This document shows positions 1 through 13,300 of a DNA stretch of 64,000 nucleotides, one piece after another. Each line of letters starts with the position of its first letter. Position 1 is the stretch's first letter. Made by a program: the position numbers and the translations under genes. Origin of the DNA: Chamaelirium japonicum. Lineage: Eukaryota > Streptophyta > Magnoliopsida > Liliales > Melanthiaceae. The stretch lies in the NCBI GenBank assembly GCA_947650365.1, contig CANTAL010000147.1, positions 124,001 to 188,000 of the forward strand, given 5' to 3'. The notes under the pieces are model-generated. The model saw nothing but the letters and a program-made list of their open reading frames with translations. It was not told the DNA's origin and did not search any database.

Positions 1-794
1 TTTTAAACAATGAATGAAATGAACTTGAGCTCGCCTCTGTGTTTCTTTCTCTCTCTGTGTTGCTCATGAGTCCGTTTTAGGAGTTGCGCAGCGATCTCGA
101 GAGTGATACCCCGGGCGAGGCAGCTAATTCGATTCAAACTTTTTATTTTAAAGTATATGCCAATGAAAAAATCGGTATGCTCGCTAAAACCCAATAGTCT
201 CTGAGCCCGGAAAACGATAAGCGAACCAAAAGACTTCAAAACCTTCCCTACACTCAGAGACTTAAACCATTTTTATTTTAAAAGGAAACTAATAAGTGCT
301 AGCTGCCACCTGCCCGGTTAATTTCCCTCGATGATCCTGTTCGGCGGGCTCGCCCATCGAGGGGTATGCCAACGCCAGGATGCTTCCGTTCATGGCAGGT
401 GAACGCGAAGGATCCTGGTTAGGTTTAGAGTCCACTAGGCAGCAGACTTCGCCGGGAATCTCAAGGTCGCCCACTGGCTGCCTCTGAGGATCTCGGTCTT
501 GCTTTAAGTCCGCACAACGGCGGACTGCCCCAGGAATCTCAAGGTCGCCCACTGGCTGCCTCTGAGGATCCCGGTCTTGCTTTAAGTCCGCACAACGGCA
601 GACTGCCCCTGGAAGCTCAAGGTCGCCCACTGGCTGCCTCTGAGGATCCCGGTCTTGCTTTAAGTCCGCTCAGCGGCGGACTGTACTTTACAGATCATGC
701 GGGCTCTATGCTGCGCCGAGCTCTCGAGTTAAATTCCTTGTTGAAACCCCCATCGCTCATTCATAACTTCAAAAGATGATTTACAAAAATTCCC
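1..794 (-). other. 3' noncoding spacer of the truncated Tat element
   Basis: This stretch has no credible gene. It corresponds to the region between the accessory gene and pol in the complete element (47321-48305). Shared landmarks are an ATGAATGAAATGA stretch near position 11, the phrase GATCTCGAGAGTGATACCCC near 92, AT-rich tracts around 140-290, and a 78-bp minisatellite. Short open frames here are products of the repeats. Confidence 0.8.
382..684. repeat. 78-bp minisatellite, about four units
   Basis: Three clear units begin at 460, 538 and 616 with the phrase CTCAAGGTCGCCCACTGGCT; the spacing is exactly 78 bp. An older, diverged unit precedes them at about 382-459, recognisable by AAGGATCCTGGTTAGG and AGTCCACTAGGCAGCAGAC in the corresponding places. 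The complete element carries six units of the same repeat, so copy number differs between family members. Because 78 is divisible by three, long open frames arise by chance on both strands. Confidence 0.9.
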
Positions 795-2791
795 TTAGGC
801 ATAAAACTTGCAAAGGTGCAAAGCGTTCCAAGGTCGCTCTAACAGGTCGCCTCCAGCGGTCATCAACCGGTAAGCCCCCGAGCTTCCTACTTCGTGTACT
901 ATGTAGGGGCCTTCCCAGTTCGCCGTGAGCTTTCCTGCATTAGGCTCTTGCGTGTTTGCGAACACCTTTCTCATCACCAGATCGCTAGCCTTGAATGCCC
1001 GGTGGCGGACTCTTTTGTCATAGGCGCGCTTCATTTCCTGTCTATATCCGGTGAGGTGTAGATTGGCGCGCTCTCGTCTTTCTTCGAGCTGATCGAGGGA
1101 GTCGGCGAGGAGTTCGTCGTTGTCGACCTCCTCCGACGCAAGCGTTCTTTCAGTGGGCAGCTCGGCTTCGATGGGTAGCACGACCTCGCAACCAAAAGTG
1201 AGACTGAAAGAGGACTCGTTAGTTGAGCGACATGGAGTAGTGCGATAGGCCCACAAGACTCCATTGAGCTCCTGCTCCCACAATCCTTTTTTCCCTTCCA
1301 GCCTTTTCTTGAGGTTGTCTAGGATCACGCGATTCATTGCTTCGGCCTGCCCATTGCTTTGAGGGTACCTTGGGGACGAGAACCTTAGGTCGACTCCATA
1401 TTCAGCACAAAAGCTTCTGATCAAGCGATTGTCGAACTGGCGACCATTGTCGGTGATAAGTACCCGAGGCAGACCGAACCGGCAGAAAATATTCTTCCAA
1501 AGGAAGTCTCTCACTTGCTTTTCGCCTATCTTAGCTAGCGGGACCGCTTCCACCCATTTGGTGAAGTAGTCCGTTGCCACTAAGATGAATTTCTTTTGCC
1601 GGGCTGATACGGGGAAAGGTCCCACAATATCCAACCCCCATTGTTGAAACGGCCAGGGGCTCGCCAGAGGATGCAGTTCCTCTGCGGGCATATGATTTGT
1701 GGTGGCGTGCTTCTAGCATTGGATGCAGCTTTGTGCGATCTTCAAAGCATCTTGCTCCAGAGTGGGCCACCAGTATCCTTGCCTCCATACTTTCGCAGCT
1801 AGAGACTGCCCTCCAGCGTGGTTTCCCAGCTCGCCAGAGTGAATGCAATTTAAAACTTCTTCGGTTTCCGGGCTCTCGACGCAACGAAGATTTGGCCCGC
1901 CAAAAGATATTCGAAAAAGGCGATCCCAGCGAATGAGATAGCACCCAGCGCATTTCTCTACTCGCCGGGCTTCCTCTTTATCCTCTGGAAGCTCGTCCTT
2001 CTGGAGAAAACGAAGAATGGGGGCGGTCCACCCGCCGGGTGGTACGTCGGCGGAGACTTGGTTAACAGCGGGCTCTATCAGTCGGAGCCGAGACTGATTC
2101 TGAACCTCGATGAGAATTTGGCGAGCTTCTGATGTTCCCAGCAGGGAGGCAGCGTCTGCCAATGCATCAGCTCGCCTATTATCGGCTCGAGGGATTTGCT
2201 CGAAAGAGATCTTTTCGAACTCTACGGCCTTGCCTTTTACCAGATCCATATAGCTCGCCATTCGCGCATCCCGGGAGGCGTACTCTCCATTGATTTGGCA
2301 AATAATTTGCTGGGAATCGCTGAAAGCCTTCAAGCATTTGGCGCCTACCTCTTGAGCGAGCTCTAGCCCGGCGAGCAGTGCCTCAAACTCGGCCTCATTG
2401 TTGGTTGCCGCGAAATTCAGCCGGACTGATTTCTCAAGGACTACCGATTGAGCGATCAGTGCAACCCCGATCCCAGCCCCCAAAGCGTTGGAGGATCCAT
2501 CGACGAATAATTCCCAGCCCGCCTCCTCTGAACGCTTAGTTGGAGGAAGCTCGCCTTGGTCGTCCAAGAACCTCGCCTTCCTAGGGTGTGCCTCAGTTGG
2601 CTCATCCTCCTGGTACTGGACCGGTTCTTCTATGGGGAAGTCCGCCAAGAACTCGGCGAGAGCCTGCCCTTTGACAGCAACTCGAGGGACATATTCCAAA
2701 CCATAGGCGGCGAGCTCGGCGGACCACCGATACAGCCTACCGGCTACCGAGGGTCTGGAGAGCGCGCTCTTTAGAGGGTGCTCTGTGATGA
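795..2791 (-). pseudogene. pol fragment: second RNase H and integrase, nonsense-mutated
   Basis: Read on the minus strand this covers the end of the RT-linked RNase H, the archaeal-type RNase H (LFVDGSSNALGAG; NNEAEFEALLAG; FSDSQQIICQ; PRADNRRADAL), the integrase zinc finger (H...H...CIQC), and the integrase core with all three catalytic positions visible (LDIVGPFP; ITDNGRQFDN; QSNGQAEA). It ends at the same TAA (795-797) as the intact copy. The frame is broken by a stop at 1713-1715, immediately after CIQC, where the intact copy has a Gln codon; a single C-to-T change of CAG explains it. The 5' side is lost at the satellite junction. It cannot make a working polyprotein. Confidence 0.92.
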
Positions 2792-5700
2792 ATTAGAATG
2801 AATTAGAATGGATCGTACGAATGAATTAGAATGAATTAGAATGGATCGTACGAATGAATTAGAATAGATCATAGGAATGAATTAGAACGGATCATGCAAA
2901 TGAATTAGAATGGATACATTCGTACGAATGAATTAGAATGGATCGTACGAATGAATTAGAATGGATCATACGAATGAATTAGAATGGATCGTACGAATGA
3001 ATTAGAATGGATCATACGAATGAATTAGAATGGATCGTACAAATGAATTAGAATGGATCATACGAATGAATTAGAATGGATCATACGAATGAGTAAGAAT
3101 GGATTGTACGAATGAAATAGAATGGATTGTACGAATGAATTAGAATGGATCGTACGAATGAATTAGAATGGATCGTGTGAAAGAATTAGAATGGATTGTA
3201 TGAATGAATTAGAATGGATCATATGAATGAATTAGAATGGATCGTGCGAATGAATTAGAATGGATCGTACGAATGAATTAGAATAGATCGTACGAATGAA
3301 TTAGAATGGATCAAACGAATGAATTAGAATGGATCGTACGAATGAATTAGAATGGATATATTCGTGCAAATGAATTAGAATGGATCGTATGAATTTATTA
3401 GAATGGATCGTATGAGTGAATTAGAATGGATCGTACGAATGAATTAGAATGGATTGTATGAATGAATTAGAATGGATCATACGAATAAATTAGAATGGAT
3501 CATACGAATTAATTAGAATGGATCGTACGAATGAATTAGAATGGATCGTACGAATGAATTAGATGGATCGTACGAATGAATTAGAATGGATACATTCGTG
3601 CGAATGAATTAGAATGGATACATTCGTGCGAAAGAATTAGAATAGATCGTATGAATGAATTAGAATGGATCCTATGAATGAATTAGAATGGATCGTGCGA
3701 ATGAATTAGAATGGATCGTACGAATGAATTAGAATGCATTCGTACGATCCATTCTAATTCATTCGCACGAATGTATCCATTCTAGTTCATTCGTACGATC
3801 TATTCTAATTCATTCGCATGGATCGTGCATTCGTACGATCCATTCTAATTCATTCGTAAGATCCATTCTAATCCATTCGTACGATCCATTCTAATTCATT
3901 CGTACGATCCATTCTAATTCATTCGCACGAATGTATCCATTCTAGTTCATTCGTACGATCCATTCGAATTCATTCGTACGATCTATTCTAATTCATTCAT
4001 ACGATCTATTCTAATTCATTCATACAATCCATTCTAATTCTTTTACACGATCCATTCTTATTCATTCGTACGATCCATTCTAATTCATTCGCACAATCCA
4101 TTCTATTTCATTCGTACGATCCATTCTTACTCATTCGTATGATCCATTCTAATTCATTCGCACGAATGTATCCATAATGGATCATACGAACGAGTAAGAA
4201 TGGATCGTACGAATGAAATAGAATGGATTGTGCGAATGAATTAGAATGGACCGTACGAATGAATTAGAATGGATACATTCGTGCGAATGAATTAGAATGG
4301 ATCGGACGAATGAATTAGAATGGATCGTACGAATGAATTAGAATGGATCGTACGAATGAATTAGAATGGATCGTGCGAATAAATTAGAATAGATACATTC
4401 GTCCGAATGAATTAGAATGGATCATACGAATGAGTAAGAATGGATCGTACGAATGAAATAGAATAGATTGTACAATTAGAATGGATCCTACGAATGAATT
4501 AGAATAGATCGTGTGAAAGAATTAGAATGGATTGTATAAATGAATTAGAATGAATTCGTACGATCCATTCGAATTCATTCGTACGATCCATTCTATTTCA
4601 TTCATACGATCAATTCTAATTCATTCATACAATCCATTCTAATTCTTTCACACGATCCATTCTAATTCATTCGTAGGATCCACTCTAATTCATTCATACA
4701 ATCTATTCAATTTCATTCGTACGATCCATTCTTACTCATTAGTATGATCCATTCTAATTCATTCGGATGAATGTATCCATTCTAATTTATTCGTACGATC
4801 CATTCTAATTCATTCGTACGATCCATTCTAATTCATTCGTACAATCCATTCTAATTCATTCGTCCGATCCATTCTAATTCATTCGCACGAATGTATCCAT
4901 TCTAATTCATTCGTACGATCCATTCTAATTCATTCGTAAGATTCATTCTAATTCATTCGTACGATCCATTCTAATTCATTCGTACGATCCATTCTAATTC
5001 ATTCGTACGATCCATTCTAATTCATTCGCACGATCCATTCTAATTCATTCGTACGATCCATTCTAATTCATTCATACGATCCATTCTAATTCATTCGTAC
5101 AATCCATTCTAATTCATTCGCACAAATGTATCCATTCTAATTAATCAGTACGATCCATTCTAATTCATTCGCACGATCCATTCTAATTCATTCGTACGAT
5201 CCATTCTAATTCATTCGCACGATTTGTTCTTATTCATTCGCACAATCCATTCTAATTCATTCACACTAATGTATCTATTCTAATTCATTCGTACGATCCA
5301 TTCTAATTCATTCGTATGATCCATTCTAATTAATTCGTATGATCCATTCTAATTCATTCGTACGATCCATTCTAATTCATTCATACAATCCATTCTAATT
5401 CATTCGCACGAATGTATCCATTCTAATTAATTCGTACGATCAATTCTAATTCATTCGTATGATCTATTCTTATTCATTCGCACGATCCAGTCTAATTGAT
5501 TCGCACGATCCATTCTAATTCATTCGCACGAATGTATCCATTTTAATTCATTTGAACGATCCATTCTAATTCATTAATACGATCCATTCTAATTCATTCG
5601 TACGATCCATTCTAATTCATATGCACAAAGGTATCCATTCTAATCCATTCATAGGATCCATTCTAATCCATTCGTACGATCCATTCTAATTCATTCGTAC

Positions 5701-8700
5701 GATCCATTCTAATTCATTCGCTCGAATGTATCCATTCTAATCCATTCGTACGATCCATTCTAATCCATTCGTACGATCCATTCTAATTCATTCGCATGAA
5801 TGTAACCATTCTAATTCATTCATTTGATCCATTCTAATTCATTCGTAGGATCCATTCTAATTCATTCGTCCGATCCATTCTAATTCATTCGCACGAATGT
5901 ATCCATTCTAATTCATTCGTACGATCCATTCTAATTCATTCGTACGATCCATTCTAATTCATTCGTAAGATCCATTCTAATTCATTCGTACGATCCATTC
6001 TAATTCATTCGTACGATCCATTCTAATTCATTCGCACGAATGTATCTATTCTAGTTTATTCGTACGATCCATTCTAATTCATTCGCACGAATGTATCCAT
6101 TCTAGTTTATTCGTACGATCCATTCTAATTCATTCGTACGATCCATTCTAATTCATTCGCACGATCCATTCTAATTCATTCGTACGATCAATTCTAATTC
6201 ATTCGCACGAATGTATCCATTCTAATTCATTCGTACGATCCTGAATTAGAATGGATCGCACGAATGAATTAGAATGGATACCTTTGTGCATATGAATTAG
6301 AATGGATCGTACGAATGAATTAGAATGGATCATATTAATGAATTAGAATGGATCGTACGAATGAATTAGAATGGATACATTCGTGCGAATGAATTAGAAT
6401 GGATCGTGCACGAATGTATCCATTCTAATTCATTAGTACGATCCATTCTAATTCATTAATATGATCCATTCAAATTCACTCGTACGATCCATTCTAATTC
6501 ATATGCACAAAGGTATCCATTCTAATCCATTCGTAGGATCCATTCTAATCCATTCGTACGATCCATTCTAATTCATTCGTACGATCCATTCTAATTCATT
6601 CGCACGAATGTATCCATTCTAATCCATTCGTACGATCCATTCTAATCCATTCGTACGATCCATTCTAATTCATTCGCATGACTGTAACCTCGTACGATCC
6701 ATTCTAATTCGTTCATATGAGCCATTCTAATTCGTTCGTACGATCTATTCTAATTCGTTCGTACGATCCATTCTAATTCATTCGTATGATCCATTCTAAT
6801 TCATTCCTACGATCTATTCTAATTCATTCGCTCGAATATATCCATTCTAATTCATTCGTTCGATCCATTCTAATTCATTCACACGATCCATTCTAATTCA
6901 TTCGTATGATCCATTCGTACGATCCATTCTAATTCATTCGTACGATCCATTCTAATTCATTCGTACAATCCATTCTAATTCATTCGCACGAATGTATCCA
7001 TTCTAGTTCATTCGTACGATCCATTCTAATTCATTCGTACGATCCATTCTAATTCATTCGCACGATCCATTCTAATTCATTCGTACGATCCATTCTAATT
7101 CATTCATACGATCCATTCTAATTCATTCGTACGATCCATTCTAATTCATTCAAACAATCCATTCTAATTCATTCGTACGATCCATTCTAATTCACTCATA
7201 CGATCCATTCTAATACATTCATACGATCCATTCTAACTCATTTGCACGAATATATCAATTCTAATTCATTCGTACGATCCATTCTAATTCCTTCGTACGA
7301 TCCATTCTAATTCATTCGTACGATCTATTCTAATTCATTCGTACGATCCATTCTAATTCCTTCATACGATCCATTCTAATTCATTCGTACGATCCATTCT
7401 CATTAATTCGTACAATCTATTCTGATTCATTCGTACGAATGGATACATTCGTGTGATTGAATTAGAATGGATCGTACAAATGAGTAAGAATGGATCGTAC
7501 GAATGAAATAGAATGGATTGCACGAATGAATTAGAATGGATCGTACGAATGAATTAGAATGGATCATGTGAAAGAATTAGAATGGATCGTACGAAGGAAT
7601 TAGAATGGATCGTACGAAGGAATTAGAATGTTTCATACGAATGAATTAGAATGGATCGTGCGAATGAATTAGAATGGATCGTACGAATGAATTAGAATGG
7701 ATCGTGCTAATGAATTAGAATTGATCGAACGAATGAATTAGCATGGATCGTGCAAATGAATAAGAATGGAACGTACGAATGAATTAGAATGGATCGTGTG
7801 AAAGAATTAGAATGGATTGTATGAATGAATTAGAATGAATTCATACGATCCATTCGAATTCATTCGCACGATCCATTCTAATTCATTCATACGATCCATT
7901 CTAATTCATTCATACAATCCATTCTAATTCTTTCACACGATCCATTCTAATTTATTCGTAGGATCCATTCTAATTCATTCGTACAATCTATTCTATTTCA
8001 TTCGTACGATCCATTCTTACACATTCGTATGATCCATTCTAATTCATTCGCACGAATGTATCCATTCTAATTCATTCATATATTCCATTCTAATTCATTC
8101 CGTACGATCCATTCTAATTCATTCGTACGATCGTACGAATGAATTAGAATGGATCATACGAATGAATTAGAATAGATTGTGCGGATGAATTAGAATGGAT
8201 CATACGAATGAATTAGAATGGATCATACGAATGAATTAGAATGGATCATACGAATGAGTAAGAATGGATCGTACGAATGAATTAGAATGGATCGTACAAA
8301 TGAATTAGAATGGATCGTACGAATAAATTAAAATGGATACATTCGTCCGAATGAATTAGAATGGGTCATACGAATGAGTAAGAATGGATCGTACGAATGA
8401 AATAGAATAGATTGTACGAATGAATTAGAATGGATCCTACGAATGAATTAGAATGGATCGTGTGAAAGAATTAGATTGGATTGTATGAATGAATTAGAAT
8501 GGATTGTATGAATGAATTAGAATGGATCGTGCGAATGAATTCGAATGGATCGTACGAATTCATTCTAATTCATTCATACAATCCATTCTAATTCTTTCAC
8601 ACGATCCATTCTAATTCATTCGTACGTTCCATTCTAATTCTTTAGCACGATCCATGCTAATTCATTCGTTCGATCAATTCTAATTCATTAGCACGATCCA

Positions 8701-10310
8701 TTCTAATTCATTCGTACGATCAATTCTAATTCATTCGCACGATCCATTCTAATTCATTCATAGGATCCATTCTCATTCATTCATACGATCTATTCTAATT
8801 CTTTCGTACAAATGTATCCATTCTAATTCATTCGCACGAATGTATCCATTCTAATTCATTCGTACAATCCATTCTAATTCATTCGTACGATCCATTCGAA
8901 TTCATTCGCACGATCCATTCTAATTCATTCATATGATCCATTCTAATTCATTCATACAATCCATTCTAATTCTTTCACACGATCCATTCTAATTCATTCG
9001 TATGATCCATTCTAATTCATTCGTACAATCCATTCTATTTCATTCGTACGATCCATTCTTACTCATTCGTATGATCCATTCTAATTCATTCGTATGATCC
9101 ATTCTAATTCATTCGTACGATCCATTCTAATTCATTCGTACGATCCATTCTAATTCATTCGTACGATCCATTCTAATTCATTCGCATGAATGTATCCATT
9201 CTAGTTCATTCGTACGATCCATTCTAATTCATTCGTACAATCCATTCTAATTCATTCGTACGATCCATTCTAATTCATTTGTACAATCTATTCTAATTCA
9301 TTCGTACGAATGGATACATTCGTGTGAATGAATTAGAATGGATCGTACGAATCAGTAAGAATGGATCGAACGAATGAAATAGAATGGATTGCACGAATGA
9401 ATTGGAATGGATCGTACGAATGAATTTGAATGGATCGTATGAAAGAATTAGAATGGATTGTATGAATGAATTAGAATGGATCGTGCGAATGAATTAGAAT
9501 GGATCCTACGAATAAATTAGAATGGATCTTACGAATGAACTAGAATTGATCATACGAATGAATTAGAATGGATCATACGAATTAATTAGAATGGATTGTA
9601 CGAATGAATTACAATGGATCGTACGAATGAATTAGAATGGATACATTCGTGCGAATGAATTAGAATGGATCGTACGAATGAATTAAAATGGATCGTACGA
9701 ATGAATTAGAATGGATACATTTGTGCGAATGAATTAGAATGGATCGTACGAATGAATTAGAATGGATCGTATGAATGAAATAGAATGGATCGTACGAATG
9801 AATTAGAATGGATCGTGCGAATGAATTAGAATGGATCGTACGAATAAATTAGAATGGATTGTACGAATGAATTAGAATGGATACATTCGTGCGAATGAAT
9901 TAGAATGGATCGGACGAATGAATTAGAATGGATCGTACGAATGAATTAGAATGGATCGTACTAATGAATTAGAATGGATCGTACGAATAAATTAGAATGG
10001 ATACATTCGTCTGAATGAATTAGAATGGATCATACGAATGAGTAAGAATGGATCGTACAAATGAAATAGAATAGATTGTACGAATTAATTAGAATGGATC
10101 CTACGCATGAATTAGATTGGATCGTGTGAAAGAATTAGAATGGATTCTATGAATGAATTAGAATGGATCGTATGAATGAATTAGAATGGATCGTGCGAAT
10201 GAATTCGAATGGATCGTACGAATTCATTCTATTTCATTCGTACGATCCATTCTAATTCATATGCACAAAGGTATCCATTCTAATTCATTCGTACGATCCA
10301 TTCTAATTCA
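2792..10310. repeat. Satellite sub-block A with orientation map
   Basis: Approximate orientation of the unit (+ means reading GAATGAATTAG on the given strand): + 2792-3737, - to 4175, + to 4553, - to 6240, + to 6409, - to 7436, + to 7838, - to 8132, + to 8558, - to 9308, + to 10220, - to 10310. The block begins at the broken pol fragment, where ATGA of pol runs into ATGAATTAG of the satellite. Confidence 0.85.
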
Positions 10311-13300
10311 GGATCGTACGAATGGATTAGAATGGACACATTCGTGCGAATGAATTAGAATTGATCATACGAATGAGTAAGAATGGATCGGACGAATGAA
10401 TTAGAATGGATCGTACGAATGAATTAGAATGGATCAAATGAATGAATTAGAATGGTTACATTCATGCGAATGAATTAGAATGGATCGTACGAATGAAGTA
10501 GAATGGATCGTATGAATGAATTAGAATGGATACATTCGTGCGAATGAATTAGAATGGATAGTATGAATGAATTAGAATAGATTGTGCGAATGAATTAGAA
10601 TGGATCGTACGAATGAATTAGAATGGATCGTACGAATGAATTAGAATGGATACATTCGTGTGAATGAATTAGAATGGATACATTCGTGCGAAAGAATTAG
10701 AATAGATCGTATGAATGAATTAGAATGGATCCTATGAATGAATTAGAATGGATCGTGCGAATGAAATAGAATGGATCGTACGAATGAATTAGAATGGATC
10801 GTGCTAATGAATTAGAATTGATCGAACGAATGAATTAGCATGGATCGTATGAATGAATTAGAATGGATCGTACGAATGAATTAGAATGGATCATATGAAT
10901 GAATTAGAATGAATCGTACGAATGAATTAGAATGGATCATGCGAATGAATTAGAATGGATCGTACGAATGAATTAGAATGGATCGTTCGAATGAACTAAA
11001 ATGGATACATTCGTGCGAATGAATTAGAATGGATCGTACGAATGAATTAGTATGGATCGTTCGAATGAATTAGAATGGATCTTACGAATGAATTAGAATG
11101 GATCGTACGAATGAATTAGAATGGATCCTACGAATGAATTAGAATGGATCGTGCTAATGAATTAGAATTGATCGAACGAATGAATTAGCATGGATCGTAT
11201 GAATGAATTAGAATGGATCGTACGAATGAATTAGAATGGATCGTATGAATGAATTAGAATGGATCGTACGAATGAATTAGAATGGATCGTGCGAATGAAT
11301 TAGAATGGATCGTGCGAATGAATTAGAATGGATCGTTCGAATGAACTAAAATGGATACATTCGTGCGAATGAATTAGAATAGATCGTACGAATGAATTAG
11401 TATGGATCGTACGAATGAATTAGAATGGATCTTACGAATGAATTAGAATGGATCGTACGAATGAATTAGAATGGATCGTACGAATGAATTAGAATGGATC
11501 TTACGAATGAATTAGAATGGATCGTACGAATAAATTAGAATGGATCGTATAAATGGTTTAGAATGGATACATTCGTGCGAATGAATTAGAATGGATCGGA
11601 TGATTGAATTAGAATGGATCGTACGAATGAATTAGAATGGATTAAATGAATGAATTAGAATGGTTACATTCATGCGAATGAATTAGAATGGATCGTACGA
11701 ATAGATTAGAATGGATCGTACGAATGGATTAGAATGGATACATTCTTGCGAATGAATTAGAATGGATCATACGAATGAGTAAGAATGGATCGTACGAATG
11801 AAATAGAATGGATTGTACGAATGAATTAGAATAGATCGTGCGAATGAATTTGAATGGATCGTACGAATGAATTTGAATGGATCGTACGAATGAATTAGAA
11901 TGGATCGTACGAATGAATTAGAATGGATACTTTCATGCGAATGAATTAGAATGGATACATTCGTGCGAAAGAATTAGAATTGATCGTATGAATGAATTAG
12001 AATGGATCTTATGAATGAATTAGAATGGATCGTGCGAATGAATTAGAATTGATCGTATGAATGAATTAGAATGGATCGTACGAATGAATTAGAATGGATC
12101 GTACGAATGAATTAGAATGGATCGTACGAATGAAATAGAATGGATTGTATGAATGAATTAGAATGGATCGTACGAATGAATTAGAATGGATCGTGTGAAA
12201 GAATTAGAATGGATTGTATGAATGAATTAGAATGGATCATATGAATGAATTAGAATGGATCGTGCGAATGAATTAGAATGGATCGTATGAATGAATTAGA
12301 ATGGATCGTACGAATGAATTAGAATAGATCATACGAATGAATTAGAATGGATCATACGAATGAGTAAGAATGAATCGTACGAATGAAATAGAATGGATTG
12401 TACGAATGAATTAGAATGGATACATTCGTGCGAATGAATTAGAATGGATCGTACGAATGAATTAGAATGGATCGTACGAATGAATTAGAATGCATCGTAT
12501 GAAAGAATTAGAATAGATATATTCGTGCGAATGAATTAGAATGGATCGTACGAATGAATTAGACTGGATTGTTCGAATGAATTTGAATGGATACATTTGT
12601 GCGAATGAATCTAAATGGATTGTATGAATGAATTACAATGGATCGTACGAATGAATTAGAATGGATCGTACGAATGAATTAGAATAGCTCATACGAATGA
12701 ATTAGAAAGAATCGTATGAATGAATTAGAATGGTTACATTCGTGCGAATGAATTAGAATAGATCGTACGAATGAATTAGAATGGATCGTACGAATAAATT
12801 AGAATGGATCGTGGGAATGAGTTAGAATGGATCGTACGAATGAATTAGAATGGATCCACTGAATGAGTTAGAATGGATCATACGAATGAATTAGAATGGA
12901 TTGTACGAATGAATTAGAATGGATTGTGCGAATGAATTAGAATGGATCGTATGAATGAATAAGAATGGATCGTACGAATGAATTAGAATGGATCGTACGA
13001 ATGAATTAGAATGGATTGTGCGAATGAATTAGAATGGATCGTATGAATGAATAAGAATGGATCGTACGAATGTATTAGAATGGATCGTACGAATGAATTA
13101 GAATGAATCGTACGATCCATTCTAATTCATTTGTACGATCCATTCTAATTCATTCACACGAATGTATCCATTTAGTTCATTCGTACGATCTATTCTAGTT
13201 CATTCATACGATCCGTTCTAATTCATTCGTACGATCCATTCTAATTCATTCATATGATCCATTCTAATTAATTCGTATGATCCATTCTAATTCATTCGTA

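Larger units (their letters stand above)
1..2791 (-). mobile_element. Truncated Ty3/gypsy Tat-lineage retrotransposon fragment
   Basis: This is the 3' half of an element of the same family as the complete copy at 42155-55565. Positions 1 to about 790 align with the spacer at about 47337-48300 of the complete copy, and 795-2791 aligns with the C-terminal part of its pol. The window cuts the left side, so an LTR may lie further left. The right side stops abruptly at 2791, just after the codons for the end of the first RNase H, and runs directly into satellite; gag, RT and the 5' LTR are absent. By hand count the integrase segment differs from the complete copy at about 29 of 298 residues, so it is a separate, older insertion rather than a recent duplicate. 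It is certainly non-autonomous. Confidence 0.93.
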
